A stretch of 64,000 bases of DNA from Peribacillus sp. Bi96 (GTDB lineage Bacteria > Bacillota > Bacilli > Bacillales > DSM-1321). The position numbers were made by a program, and so were the translations under genes. Positions 37,205 to 46,139 of the stretch are shown here, piece by piece. The stretch lies in contig NZ_CAKKLV010000006.1 in assembly GCF_918698115.1 (NCBI RefSeq), positions 1 through 64,000 of the forward strand, given 5' to 3'. Below the pieces are notes generated by a model that saw nothing but the letters and a program-made list of their open reading frames with translations, was not told the DNA's origin and made no database searches. Within the stretch, counting starts at the first letter, position 1, and every line of letters begins with the position of its first letter.

Positions 37205-37480
37205 AAAAACGCAAAAAGGGCCCTCATCCAAAGGACGAGGAACCCGTGGTACCACCTTAATTAGCTAAATTAGCTCACTTTACGGCATGAATCATTACAT
37301 GCCTATCTCCATTAACGATGAGATAATCGCCAAAGCCTACTCCGTCCATCCGTTTCGGTTTGGGGCTCGGAAGTCCATTCGCTTAAATTCGTCCACCAGT
37401 TTTCAGCAACCACTGGCTCTCTACAGAACGGCATTAAGGTACTCTTCTTCGTCACTGCCTTTATCTTTTTCTTGATTATT
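37205..37480 (-). promoter_or_regulatory. T-box leader 1 (distal) of the trp operon, UGG specifier
   Basis: A second full T-box just upstream of the first. Core GGTGGTACCACGG at 37244-37256, then a terminator hairpin built from GGGTTCCTC and GAGGGCCC with TTTTTGCGTTTTTTT (37202-37245). Stem I has GAAGAAGAGTA, AGAGAGCCAGTGG and the specifier loop GAATGGAC, TGG at 37375-37377. Two leaders in series give tight, graded control by tRNA-Trp charging. Confidence 0.9.
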
Positions 37481-37537
37481 ATGTTAAAACAAACTTTTCA
37501 GTAAGTCAATGAAGTTTTCTAAAAATTTTATTTTAAT

Positions 37538-37810
37538 TTATTTCATTCTGATCCATTCGCCGTCTTCTATCCCTTTTGCCTTCTTGATGACAAGATATGC
37601 GGAATAAGTGCTGACTGACTCAAACTCATCCGTATATTTTTTTTCATCCGCTTTACCAGGGACTATTTGCTTGAATCTGCGGTAGGTAATCATAAATTCT
37701 TCCTTTTGTATTTTATTTTCATAAGCCTTTTCGACCGCTTCAAAGAATTTAATAACATCGACGATTTCTTCAGTTGACCAATCAAGATCCATTGGATATT
37801 GATAATCCAT
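37538..37810 (-). CDS. yktA: YktA (UPF0223) protein
   Basis: A 90-residue helical protein of the UPF0223 family; MDYQYPMDLDWSTEEIVDVI and the FFEAVEKAYE helix are diagnostic. ATG 37810 has GAAGGAG at 10 nt; the upstream extension to 37945 overlaps the next gene and is not used. In B. subtilis yktA and yktB are near neighbours; the trp operon is inserted between them here. Confidence 0.93.
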   Translation of the reverse strand: MDYQYPMDLDWSTEEIVDVIKFFEAVEKAYENKIQKEEFMITYRRFKQIVPGKADEKKYTDEFESVSTYSAYLVIKKAKGIEDGEWIRMK

Positions 37811-37865
37811 ATCTAAACACGCTCCTTCTAGTTGGTTTTCATGTTGTTCTGGGAACCATTTACCA

Positions 37866-38825
37866 TCAGTCTGCCCATTTTGAACGGATTGCCTCTGCCT
37901 GGTTGATAATCCGACTGAATAGTTCAGCCGTCGATGGTACATCATGAATCAGCCCCATTACTTGTCCAGCCCAGGCAAAACCTTCTCTTTCAACACCGTC
38001 TTGGATATACCGCTGGTTCGCTTGCCCACTTATGTATTCCTTCAGTTGCTCATATCCACCATTTTCTTTTTCTATTGCAAGAATTTTATCGGTCCAGCTA
38101 TTAGCAATTACCCTTGCAGGTGCACCAATGGACCGCTTAATGACAACGGTATCATTTTCTGTGCCGGAAACCAAGGCATTTTTATATAATTCGTGTGCAT
38201 GAACACACTCCTTGACTGCAATGAATCTGGTTCCCATCTCGATTCCTTCGGCTCCAAGGGCCAATGCCGCCATCAGACCGCGCCCATCTCCAAAGCCACC
38301 CGAGGCGATGACCGGAATTTTAACGGAATCCACGACTTGAGGAATCAATACAGAAGTTCCAATATCATCACGTCCTAAATGTCCACCACCCTCCTGACCA
38401 ACCACCATCACCGCGTCTGCGCCCAGCTGTTCGGCCTTCACTGCCTGCCTTCTTGCAGCAACAAGCACAAGTTTCTTCACCCCAGTTCCTTTAACGAAAT
38501 CAAGGAATGGTGCTGGGTTACCGCCCGTTACGGAAACAGCTGCAATTTCCTCCTTCAGGGCTGCTTCAAGCATGTGTTCATAAGGTCTTCCATGCTGACC
38601 AATCGCAAAATTCACGCCAAACGGTTTATCCGTCAATGATTTAGTTTTCCTTATTTCATCTATCAATTGTTCTGGGGTGTCCAAAGACATGGCCGTTACC
38701 TGTCCAAGCCCTCCTGCATTCGAAACGGCCGCAGCCAATTCTGCATAGGCTAAATGGGCCAATCCCCCTTGTACGATTGGATATTGAATTCCTAACAAAT
38801 CGGTCACACGCGTATTCCACTTCAA
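37866..38825 (-). CDS. Nitronate monooxygenase / FabK-like FMN enzyme
   Basis: A TIM-barrel FMN protein of the NMO/2-nitropropane dioxygenase family, about 319 residues. It has PIVQGGLAHLAYAELAAAVSNAGG (seen in pieces), the FMN loop VIASGGFGDGRG, and QEGGGHLGRD with the probable catalytic His. The family includes enoyl-ACP reductase II, but the HxGR region is closer to nitronate-type enzymes. The start is best at TTG 38825 (MKWNTRVTDLL), directly after GAGGAG; an ATG at 38834 or 38846 is possible. Detoxification of nitronates is likely but not proven. Confidence 0.9.
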   Translation of the reverse strand: MKWNTRVTDLLGIQYPIVQGGLAHLAYAELAAAVSNAGGLGQVTAMSLDTPEQLIDEIRKTKSLTDKPFGVNFAIGQHGRPYEHMLEAALKEEIAAVSVTGGNPAPFLDFVKGTGVKKLVLVAARRQAVKAEQLGADAVMVVGQEGGGHLGRDDIGTSVLIPQVVDSVKIPVIASGGFGDGRGLMAALALGAEGIEMGTRFIAVKECVHAHELYKNALVSGTENDTVVIKRSIGAPARVIANSWTDKILAIEKENGGYEQLKEYISGQANQRYIQDGVEREGFAWAGQVMGLIHDVPSTAELFSRIINQAEAIRSKWAD

Positions 38826-39061
38826 ACTCCTCATCTCCCTTTTCATTTAAAATGTAGTTATATATTAAAATTTTCTATATCATAACTTCATTATGGCAAA
38901 TATTGTTTTCCCGTTCAATTTTTAAACTCATAGTTTTTAATGTTTATAAAAAAAGAATTCTTGAGTCAATCCTGTTAATACTAGGTATATAGACAATTAT
39001 AACCGGCTGTTATATTTTATTGATTCCCTTAACATCCACTTCTTTTAGGCATTATTTATGT
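38826..39061. other. Intergenic NMO-like / speA, left part
   Basis: Divergent intergenic DNA, AT-rich, no ORF. The - strand promoter of the NMO-like gene is expected here but not obvious. Confidence 0.45.
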
Positions 39062-39128
39062 AAGGACATAAAAGTCACGCTAGGCATTTATTATAAGACG
39101 TGCTATAATTCATATGTTTTATGTCCTT
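39062..39128. repeat. Perfect 12-bp inverted repeat around the speA promoter
   Basis: AAGGACATAAAA (39062-39073) and its exact complement TTTTATGTCCTT (39117-39128) lie 43 bp apart. The left arm is just upstream of the -35 and the right arm begins at the predicted transcription start. Chance is unlikely for a perfect 12-mer so placed. A looping operator or a site for a dimeric regulator is possible. Confidence 0.8.
39081..39109 (+). promoter_or_regulatory. Sigma-A promoter of speA
   Basis: TAGGCA (39081-39086), 17-bp spacer, perfect TATAAT (39104-39109). Start expected near 39116. Confidence 0.65.
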
Positions 39129-39250
39129 CCATAAGCTCACTAACCATTTGGATGTTTACGGAATCGGACAAACATACTTATCGTTAATAGAAAGGGAGTA
39201 TCTTCTCCCCAATATTCGTACCTATTATATTGAAAAGGGGCCACAAAGAA

Positions 39251-40708
39251 TTGTCACAGAATGAAACACCCTTATACACTGCCTTATTGCAGCATGCAAA
39301 AAAAAATCCCGTTCAATTTCATATTCCCGGTCATAAAAAAGGAAAAGGAATGGACGCTGATTTCCGTAATTTCATTGGAGAAAATGCATTATCCATAGAT
39401 TTAATCAATATCGCCCCACTCGATGATCTCCATCAGCCAAAGGGGATCATTAAACAAGCTCAAGATCTTGCCGCTGAAGCCTTTGGTGCCGATCACACAT
39501 TCTTTTCCGTTCAAGGAACAAGTGGAGCAATCATGACGATGGTCATGACAGTCTGCGGACCTGGGGACAAAATCATCGTCCCGAGGAATGTACATAAATC
39601 CGTAATGTCTGCCATTGTATTTTCCGGAGCTGTTCCCATTTTCATCAATCCTGAAATAGACAAAGATTTGGGCATCTCACACGGAATTACCATGGATGCC
39701 GTTGAAAAAACTTTAAAGGAACATAGTGATGCCAAAGGTTTGCTTGTCATCAACCCAACCTATTTCGGCATTTCTGCTGATTTGCAAAAAATAGTGGAAG
39801 TTGCTCATTCCTACCAAATCCCAGTCCTCGTAGATGAAGCACATGGTGTCCATATTCACTTCCATGAAGACTTGCCTATGTCAGCCATGCAAGCTGGAGC
39901 AGATATGGCCGCAACGAGCGTTCATAAACTTGGTGGTTCACTTACAGGAAGTTCCATTTTAAATGTTAAGAATGGATTGGTTTCCGCAAATCGGGTTCAA
40001 GCAATTTTGAGCATGCTCACTACCACCTCAACCTCCTATATCCTTCTTGCTTCCCTGGATACAGCCAGAAGACAACTTGCGACAGTGGGCAGGGAAATGA
40101 TCGATGATGCCATCAATCTTGCTGGATATATCCGTGAGGCCGTGAATGAGATTCCTTATCTATACTGTGTGGGCAAGGAAATTCTAGCCAGTAAGGCTGC
40201 CTTTAGTTATGATCCGACAAAACTGATCATTTCCATTAAGGAATTGAATATTACCGGGTACGACGTTGAGAAATGGCTTCGCGAAAAGCATAATATCGAA
40301 GTTGAACTTTCTGACTTGTATAACATACTTTGCCTGATCACACCGGGAGATTCCAAAACAGAAGCGGACCTATTGATTGCCGCCCTTAGAGACCTATCGG
40401 ATGAGTTTAAGGAAATGGCTGCTGAACATGAGAAAATCGAAGTCCTCCTTCCTGATACACCACCGCTTGCTTTATCGCCAAGGGAGGCATTTTATGCAGA
40501 AACCGAAGTGGTTCCCATCGAAGATTCCGTCGGCAAAATCAGTGCGGAATTCATCATGGTTTACCCGCCTGGAATCCCTATTTTTATACCTGGCGAGCTG
40601 ATTACTGAAGATAATATCAATTACATCCGGAAAAACATCGAGGCTGGTCTACCAGTACAAGGTCCAGAGGATCCAGAGATAAAATATTTACGCATCATTA
40701 AAAATTGA
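39251..40708 (+). CDS. speA: Arginine decarboxylase (Orn/Lys/Arg decarboxylase class I type)
   Basis: PLP-dependent decarboxylase that starts the agmatine route to polyamines. The protein is about 485 residues; it opens with LYTALLQHAKKNPVQFHIPGHKKG and has the substrate/PLP region FSVQGTSGAIMT. The Schiff-base lysine is in ATSVHKLGGSL (near 225), after VDEAHGVH. It is very similar to B. subtilis SpeA. I favour TTG 39251, 10 nt behind AAAAGGGG; TTG 39230 precedes that signal. Monocistronic with a strong terminator. Confidence 0.95.
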   Translation: MSQNETPLYTALLQHAKKNPVQFHIPGHKKGKGMDADFRNFIGENALSIDLINIAPLDDLHQPKGIIKQAQDLAAEAFGADHTFFSVQGTSGAIMTMVMTVCGPGDKIIVPRNVHKSVMSAIVFSGAVPIFINPEIDKDLGISHGITMDAVEKTLKEHSDAKGLLVINPTYFGISADLQKIVEVAHSYQIPVLVDEAHGVHIHFHEDLPMSAMQAGADMAATSVHKLGGSLTGSSILNVKNGLVSANRVQAILSMLTTTSTSYILLASLDTARRQLATVGREMIDDAINLAGYIREAVNEIPYLYCVGKEILASKAAFSYDPTKLIISIKELNITGYDVEKWLREKHNIEVELSDLYNILCLITPGDSKTEADLLIAALRDLSDEFKEMAAEHEKIEVLLPDTPPLALSPREAFYAETEVVPIEDSVGKISAEFIMVYPPGIPIFIPGELITEDNINYIRKNIEAGLPVQGPEDPEIKYLRIIKN

Positions 40709-40720
40709 ACGAGACTCATC

Positions 40721-40752
40721 AAACCAGAGCAGACGCCTGCTCTGGTTTCTTT
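40721..40752 (+). terminator. Terminator of speA
   Basis: AAACCAGAGCAG pairs perfectly with CTGCTCTGGTTT around ACGC, then TCTTTT. Confidence 0.9.
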
Positions 40753-40814
40753 TGCCCATTTCATTTAGCAAAGAGCTCCTGATGAAACACAGAATATCCT
40801 CAAATTAACTCCTA

Positions 40815-41065
40815 TAAAAAGGGTGCTCCAGGTTACAATCCTGAAACACCCTTAAATTCTATTAATCTTAAAGTCTTTTTCCATTTATTTTTCAGAGGCA
40901 GCTGTATCACAGCTTTGGCAGTTGTGATTGTGTGTATAAAGTACACTTACTTTTTCATCTTCAAAATGTTCAATCGTGCTATTGCAAGTTTGACATACGA
41001 TAGTTCCCATTTTTACAACCCCTTCCTCTATATTGTATGCATCAATTACATAATGTAACCGCTTT
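40815..41065 (-). ncRNA. sr1: Dual-function regulatory RNA SR1
   Basis: In B. subtilis SR1 lies between speA and pdhD; it base-pairs with ahrC mRNA and encodes the peptide SR1P. Here the same interval has, on the - strand, a strong sigma-A promoter, the SR1P ORF and a terminator hairpin AAGGGTG..CACCCTT with TTTTT (40816-40853). The predicted RNA is about 250 nt, slightly longer than the B. subtilis one. I could not test pairing with ahrC, which lies outside the window. Confidence 0.88.
40885..41010 (-). CDS. sr1P: GapA-binding peptide SR1P
   Basis: A 41-residue peptide that starts MGTIVCQTCNSTIEHFEDEK, matching SR1P. In B. subtilis SR1P binds glyceraldehyde-3-phosphate dehydrogenase GapA and stimulates RNase J1. 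Two cysteine pairs (CQTC and CQSC) could bind zinc. ATG 41010 has AGGAAGGGG upstream; the frame extends to 41088 but that part includes the promoter region and is untranslated. Confidence 0.9.
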   Translation of the reverse strand: MGTIVCQTCNSTIEHFEDEKVSVLYTHNHNCQSCDTAASEK

Positions 41066-41068
41066 AAA
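41053..41068 (-). promoter_or_regulatory. cre-like site at the SR1 start
   Basis: On the - strand TTTAAAGCGGTTACA matches WTGNAARCGNWWNCA with one mismatch and overlaps the predicted +1. This fits repression by CcpA; CcpN and CcpA repress SR1 on glycolytic sugars in B. subtilis. Confidence 0.55.
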
Positions 41069-41071
41069 TGA

Positions 41072-41100
41072 ATTATAATATAACACATTTATTATTTCAA
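41072..41100 (-). promoter_or_regulatory. Sigma-A promoter of SR1
   Basis: On the - strand TTGAAA (41100-41095), 17-bp spacer, perfect TATAAT (41077-41072). Confidence 0.85.
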
Positions 41101-41385
41101 GCTAAAAAGTATAACATATATACTTTTACCCATATATAGAAACCTCATGTGGGGGAAAACGATTCCAATCGTTCTTTATACCGATTCTTTTTATAATAAG
41201 TGCGAATATTTTTTTAAAAACGAAGGGCTCTAGGGGCTCTTTTTACATAATCCATCACACTCCTTTTTCAGCCAAGCAAGGGGAAAAAGGAATTTAGCCC
41301 ATGATTTTACATATAGATATGTATATATTACAACCATAAAATGTTAATATATTCTTACATGCGATAGAATCTAAGGAGGATCCAG
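41101..41385. other. Intergenic SR1 / DUF1885-like gene
   Basis: Divergent intergenic DNA without an ORF. It contains a small perfect palindrome AACGATTCCAATCGTT (41158-41173). The + strand promoter of the next gene is expected near 41320-41360, and a GGAGGATC signal is present before its start. Confidence 0.5.
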
Positions 41386-41820
41386 ATGACTGAAAATGCC
41401 TATATAAAGCTTGTTCCTGAGTCCGTGAAATCGACCGTAACCATCGATGACGTGAAAGAATTGCTGACCTATTACCAAATGATCACAGCAAAAACCGGAA
41501 AGCAACTGGATTGGGATTATGATAAGAAAGCATTTCCTTATGAAATGAAAGAACCTGAAAGAATGAAAGATAAGGCCATTTATCTTCAATCCAAAGAGGA
41601 TCGTTATCACATGATATTGATAGGGGTTGACCAGGAAGTCGTGAAGGATGAGGATGGGCTAGAGCGAATTCAATCCTATATCCAATTCACCCTCCCTGAA
41701 ACAGCAACCTTCGGTGATAAAGGAAAAGCGAATGAGTTATGCAAGTTCCTCGCTAAGAAATTAAGGGGACAGCTCCATCTCTTTAATAAACGCGTGATGT
41801 ATTACTATCCAAGGAAATAA
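41386..41820 (+). CDS. DUF1885-like protein
   Basis: A 144-residue soluble protein starting MTENAYIKLVPESVKSTVT, behind AAGGAGGAT. I recall this start and the KTGKQLDWDY segment from the DUF1885 family of Bacillaceae, for which a structure but no function is known. Acidic N-half, basic C-terminal end (FNKRVMYYYPRK). Monocistronic; convergent with the deacetylase. Confidence 0.75.
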   Translation: MTENAYIKLVPESVKSTVTIDDVKELLTYYQMITAKTGKQLDWDYDKKAFPYEMKEPERMKDKAIYLQSKEDRYHMILIGVDQEVVKDEDGLERIQSYIQFTLPETATFGDKGKANELCKFLAKKLRGQLHLFNKRVMYYYPRK

Positions 41821-41824
41821 AAAA

Positions 41825-41860
41825 CCTGCACAAGCTGAAATTTCAGCTCATGCAGGCGTT
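41825..41860. terminator. Hairpin between convergent genes
   Basis: CCTGCA..TGCAGG with the inner stem AGCTGAAATTTCAGCT. It lies between the DUF1885-like gene and the deacetylase gene and overlaps the latter's last codons. Confidence 0.8.
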
Positions 41861-42675
41861 TCAATTAATTTTGGATCAAGAATCTTATATCCTTTCTTTT
41901 GAAAACCTTTCACAATATCCTCTATCGCTTCACTCGTCCATTTTCGATCATGCATCAGCAGGTTCGCACCATTTCCTAAATAAGGACTGTTCAACATGAT
42001 CTCTGTTAATGCCTTTTTATCCTGATACTCCTTTTCCCAGTCGTATCCATACGTCCAATTCATGACCAACATTTTTTCTTCCTCAGCAACTTTTTTTGAA
42101 TGATTGGTATTCGCTCCAAAAGGCGCCCTGAAGAACTTAGGGCGTTCTCCTATGATGCCCTCAACCAAATTATTTAATTTTATGATTTCTCTCTCTTGTT
42201 CCTTTTCAGGCAACTCTTTTAAATTTACATGTGAATATGTATGATTGCCGATAGCAAAACCCATTTCATGAATTTCTTTTAGCATCGCTTTATTTTTATC
42301 ATTTTCAAGAAAGTGTCCATTTACGAAAAAGATCGCAGGAACCCCGAGTCTTTTAAGCGTTTTGGCAATTTCCAGCGAATATTTATCGGGTGCATCATCA
42401 AATGTCAACAAGACAACCTTCGGATTTGCATCCCCTATCGGTTTAAATGACCAATTCTCTTTATCCACCCGATATTCTGCCTTTACTTTCGCCTCCGTAT
42501 TTGTTTTAGCTGTCTCTGCTTTCACTTCTTTTTCTTGCTCGCTTTCATCATGGATGAATGTGGTCGTTTCCACACTTTTATGATTCTCTTTTTCTGTTCG
42601 ATAAGAATCTGAAGCACTGCAGCCGATTAAAAAAAGGACTACTATTGCAAATAAAAATAACACTTTGTTAATCAT
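41848..42675 (-). CDS. Polysaccharide deacetylase lipoprotein (NodB domain)
   Basis: A 275-residue lipoprotein with lipobox LIGC (Cys19), a charged linker (about 20-80) and a NodB/CE4 deacetylase domain. All catalytic motifs are visible: TFDD (about 107), HTYSH for metal binding, RAPFG, and LLMHD with the second catalytic His. It most likely removes acetyl groups from cell wall polymer (peptidoglycan or other) outside the membrane. Unlike B. subtilis, this position is between SR1 and pdhD. Confidence 0.9.
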   Translation of the reverse strand: MINKVLFLFAIVVLFLIGCSASDSYRTEKENHKSVETTTFIHDESEQEKEVKAETAKTNTEAKVKAEYRVDKENWSFKPIGDANPKVVLLTFDDAPDKYSLEIAKTLKRLGVPAIFFVNGHFLENDKNKAMLKEIHEMGFAIGNHTYSHVNLKELPEKEQEREIIKLNNLVEGIIGERPKFFRAPFGANTNHSKKVAEEEKMLVMNWTYGYDWEKEYQDKKALTEIMLNSPYLGNGANLLMHDRKWTSEAIEDIVKGFQKKGYKILDPKLIETPA

Positions 42676-42720
42676 GTTTCCTCCGTGGTTTCATGTGTCG
42701 TTTGCGGGCTTACGAAAAAT

Positions 42721-42969
42721 TCAATAAACGGGTACTAGGGTTTCCAATAGGATTTGCAAAACTCCATAACACAAAAGACTTATCACCGTAACAAGCATGG
42801 TTCGCTTATTGGATTTCAAAATCATTTTACCAATGTAAATGGCCAAATAAGAAAAGACCAGAAACATGAATACTTTGAAAACAAACCGATCATTAACAGA
42901 TAGCCATTCAACTAGTGTATACCCGCTCCATACGATTAGTTGAAAGAGGATTACCAGATAATTTTTCAA
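42721..42969 (-). CDS. Small membrane protein of unknown function
   Basis: About 82 residues with three predicted membrane helices (around 5-23, 31-50 and 57-78) separated by short loops; LKSNKRTM is the cytoplasmic basic loop. TTG 42969 is 6 nt behind GGGGTGGA; the GTG at 42978 is inside the signal. I do not recognise the family. It lies upstream of the deacetylase lipoprotein gene with 45 bp between them, so an operon is likely. Confidence 0.65.
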   Translation of the reverse strand: MKNYLVILFQLIVWSGYTLVEWLSVNDRFVFKVFMFLVFSYLAIYIGKMILKSNKRTMLVTVISLLCYGVLQILLETLVPVY

Positions 42970-43200
42970 GTGATCCACCCCATTTTAAAATGACTAAATC
43001 AGCCATACTATTTGTATTAACAAAATTATTCTTTCAGCACATCGCTCATCTTATTTTTTATCCTCTTTTACCCAATTCAAACCTTTTTAAGGAAAAAAGT
43101 AAGAAGTCCTTTTTATAGCTTATGCCCTTTTTGTCCTTTTCATTTAAATAGTAGAAAGAAAATCTTGATTCGGGGGGAATTCAATCAAGATCTGGCCACT

Positions 43201-43230
43201 AAAAAAAGCGTACTGCCTAGGCAGCACGCT
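43201..43230 (-). terminator. Terminator of the pdh operon
   Basis: AGCGTACTGCC pairs with GGCAGCACGCT with one mismatch; seven T follow on the - strand. Confidence 0.9.
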
Positions 43231-43243
43231 TACTATAGTTCAA

Positions 43244-44656
43244 TTACTTAATGATGTGAATAGGAGTTCCAAGGGCCACTTCAGCAGCTTCCATTGTAAT
43301 TTCCCCTAAAGTTGGATGCGCATGGATTGTCATCGCGATATCTTCGGCAGTCATTCCTGCTTCGATAGCTAAACCAAGCTCCGCAATCATATCAGATGCG
43401 TTTGGTCCTGCGATTTGTGCTCCTATTACCAATCCGTCTTCTTTGCGAGTGATAAGCTTCACAAATCCGTCCGTATTGTTTAACGAAAGAGCTCGTCCAT
43501 TTGCAGCGAATGGGAACTTAGAAGCAAGCGCTTCAATTCCAGCTTCCTTCGCTTCTTTTTCATTATAACCGACAGAAGCAAGTTCCGGTTCAGAGAAAAC
43601 AACAGCCGGAATAGCAAGATAGTCGATTTCAGATGAATGTCCTGCAATGGCTTCTGCAGCAATTTTACCTTCATAAGAAGCTTTATGAGCCAATTGAGGT
43701 CCAGAAACGATATCACCGATAGCATAGATGTTTTTCACGCTAGTACGGCATTGTTTATCAGTTTCGACAAGACCACGGTCAGTCATTTTGATTCCAACTT
43801 GTTCAAGACCGATTTCCGAAGTATTAGGGCGACGTCCCACAGTTACTAAAACGTAATCAGCTTCGACTTTTTTCTCTTCACCTTTTACTTCATAAGTAAC
43901 GGTTACGCCTGTTTCAGTTTCTTCCACGCCTTTAGCATTTGCTTTTGTAACAATTTCAGCACCTTTATTTTTAAGGTTGCGTTTAACAAGTGCTGCCATT
44001 TGTTTTTCAAAGCCTGCAGAAAGAATTTCTTCCGTACCTTCAAGAATAGTTACTTTAGTGCCAAAACTTGCGAAAGCTCCGCCAAGCTCAGTACCAATGT
44101 AACCTCCACCGATTACTACGATCGAACTTGGAACTTCTTCCAAAGCAAGAGCACCAGTGGAATTAAGTACACGTTTCGTATATTTAAATGACGGAATCTC
44201 GATTGGTGATGAACCAGTAGCGATGATTGCGTTTTTAAATGTATATGTTTGGGCTGAGTCTTCATTCATAACACGGATGCTGTTTTCATCAACGAAATAA
44301 GCTTCGCCTGTTACTACCTCAACATTATTACCTTTTAACAGGCTGCTTACGCCGCCAGTTAATTTTTTTACAACAGTACCTTTCCAAGCTTGTACTTTAG
44401 AAAAATCAACAGTAACTTTTTCTGCAAAGATACCCATGTCTTCTGAATGCTGAGCTTCATGGAAACGGTGTCCCGCTGAAATTAACGCTTTCGATGGGAT
44501 ACAGCCTACATTCAAACAAACTCCGCCGATTGTTCCTTTTTCAACGACCGTTACTTTCTGACCAAGCTGTGCTGCGCGAATTGCGGCAACATATCCCCCT
44601 GGGCCTGAACCGATCACTAAAGTATCTGTTTCGATTGGAAAATCTCCTACTACCAT
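43244..44656 (-). CDS. pdhD: Dihydrolipoyl dehydrogenase (E3)
   Basis: FAD enzyme that reoxidises the lipoyl groups of PDH. The 470-residue protein has the FAD motif [19 protein letters not shown] (7-25), the redox disulfide [13 protein letters not shown], the NAD motif [12 protein letters not shown], and the C-terminal HAHPTLGE with the catalytic His/Glu. Separated from pdhC by 3 bp; last gene of pdhABCD. Confidence 0.98.
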   Translation of the reverse strand: MVVGDFPIETDTLVIGSGPGGYVAAIRAAQLGQKVTVVEKGTIGGVCLNVGCIPSKALISAGHRFHEAQHSEDMGIFAEKVTVDFSKVQAWKGTVVKKLTGGVSSLLKGNNVEVVTGEAYFVDENSIRVMNEDSAQTYTFKNAIIATGSSPIEIPSFKYTKRVLNSTGALALEEVPSSIVVIGGGYIGTELGGAFASFGTKVTILEGTEEILSAGFEKQMAALVKRNLKNKGAEIVTKANAKGVEETETGVTVTYEVKGEEKKVEADYVLVTVGRRPNTSEIGLEQVGIKMTDRGLVETDKQCRTSVKNIYAIGDIVSGPQLAHKASYEGKIAAEAIAGHSSEIDYLAIPAVVFSEPELASVGYNEKEAKEAGIEALASKFPFAANGRALSLNNTDGFVKLITRKEDGLVIGAQIAGPNASDMIAELGLAIEAGMTAEDIAMTIHAHPTLGEITMEAAEVALGTPIHIIK

Positions 44657-44659
44657 TGT

Positions 44660-46027
44660 TTACGCCTCCATTAACAATAATTCTGGGTCGTTCAATAACT
44701 TTTTGATATGATTCAATGCATGTTGAGCTGTTGCTCCATCAATCATGCGGTGATCAAAGCTCAGTGATAATGCCAGAACTGGAGCGGCGATAATTTCCCC
44801 GTCGCGTACAATTGCTTTTTCGGCAATGCGTCCAATCCCTAGAATGGCAACTTCTGGATGATTGATTACAGGTGTGAACCATTGACCGCCTGCGGAACCG
44901 ATATTCGTAATGGAGCAAGAAGCACCTTTCATTTCATTAGGAGCCAATTTGCCGTCACGAGCTTTCGTCGCTAATTCATTAATTTCTTGTGAAATAGCAA
45001 AAGTTGATTTACGATCTGCATCTTTTACAACTGGAACGAGCAGTCCTTTGTCTGTGTCTGCCGCAATTCCGATATTGTAATAGTGTTTATGGATAATCTC
45101 ACTAGCCTCATCATCAAATGATGTGTTAAGCATAGGGAATTCACGCAATGCACTTGTTAACGCTTTAACAACATAAGGTAGGAATGTAAGCTTGATTCCT
45201 TTTTCAGCAGCAATTCCCTTGAATTTCTTACGGTGAGCAACAAGTAGCGTCACATCGACTTCATCCATTAATGTTACATGTGGAGCTGTCTGTTTGGATT
45301 TAACCATTGCTTTGGCGATCGCTTTTCTCATGCCGCTCATTTTCTCGCGAGTTTCAGGATATTGCCCTTCTGGAATTGACACTTTTTGTTTTTCGGTTGT
45401 TTCCGTATCATTTTGTTGTGAAGCTTCACTTTGAGCTGCTGGTTGCTGTGGAGCCGTTTTGCCGTTTTTGAAAGCATCGATGTCTTCCTTCATGATGCGG
45501 CCATTATCCCCAGAACCAGAAATCTCACGAATATTTACCCCTTGTTCGCGTGCATATTTTCTAACAGAAGGCATGGCGATAATACGTCGTGAAGGATCCA
45601 CCTCAACCTGTGGTTGTGATCCCGCGCCCGTCACTCCATTATTTTCTTGAACCGGAGCAGCCTCTTTCTTGACTTCCTGTCCAGCTTCAGCAGTTGCTTG
45701 AACCTGGGACTCCGTATCCTTCTCGCCTTCTGCATTCGCTTCTTCTCCATGATCCCCTTTAAACTGAAGATTTTCATAACCTGGAGCATCGAATGTTACA
45801 AGTACATCGCCAACAACGGCAACCGTTCCTTCTTGAACAAGGATTTCTTCAACGGTACCTTCCACCGGTGATGGGATTTCAACAACAGCCTTGTCGTTTT
45901 GAACCTCGCAAAGCACGTCATCTTCTTGAATCTTATCTCCTGGTTTTACAAACCATTTCACTATTTCACCTTCGTGTATACCTTCTCCGATATCAGGGAG
46001 TCTAAATTGGAATGCCACTGAGTTCAA
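44660..46027 (-). CDS. pdhC: Dihydrolipoamide acetyltransferase (E2)
   Basis: Core of the PDH complex, 455 residues. One lipoyl domain (1-80) with the lipoylated Lys in [15 protein letters not shown], an Ala/Gln/Glu linker, a peripheral subunit-binding domain (about 147-183, [13 protein letters not shown]), a second linker and the catalytic domain (about 225-455) ending with [12 protein letters not shown], where His and Asp are catalytic. The gene starts 112 bp after pdhB, the only wide gap in the operon. Confidence 0.98.
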   Translation of the reverse strand: MNSVAFQFRLPDIGEGIHEGEIVKWFVKPGDKIQEDDVLCEVQNDKAVVEIPSPVEGTVEEILVQEGTVAVVGDVLVTFDAPGYENLQFKGDHGEEANAEGEKDTESQVQATAEAGQEVKKEAAPVQENNGVTGAGSQPQVEVDPSRRIIAMPSVRKYAREQGVNIREISGSGDNGRIMKEDIDAFKNGKTAPQQPAAQSEASQQNDTETTEKQKVSIPEGQYPETREKMSGMRKAIAKAMVKSKQTAPHVTLMDEVDVTLLVAHRKKFKGIAAEKGIKLTFLPYVVKALTSALREFPMLNTSFDDEASEIIHKHYYNIGIAADTDKGLLVPVVKDADRKSTFAISQEINELATKARDGKLAPNEMKGASCSITNIGSAGGQWFTPVINHPEVAILGIGRIAEKAIVRDGEIIAAPVLALSLSFDHRMIDGATAQHALNHIKKLLNDPELLLMEA

Positions 46028-46076
46028 CCTCCTATATTAAATCATACTTAGTGCTTTGAATAAAGTCCTTTATCTT

Positions 46077-46092
46077 GCATTACCGATAATGC
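46077..46092 (-). other. Hairpin in the pdhB-pdhC spacer
   Basis: GCATTA-TCGG-TAATGC on the - strand forms a 6-bp stem with a stable tetraloop and no U-tract. It lies 50 bp before pdhC, so it may mark RNA processing or block decay from upstream. Confidence 0.5.
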
Positions 46093-46139
46093 GAAATTAC
46101 TTTCCCATGCAGGACATTCATTCCCAATACTTAAGATTG

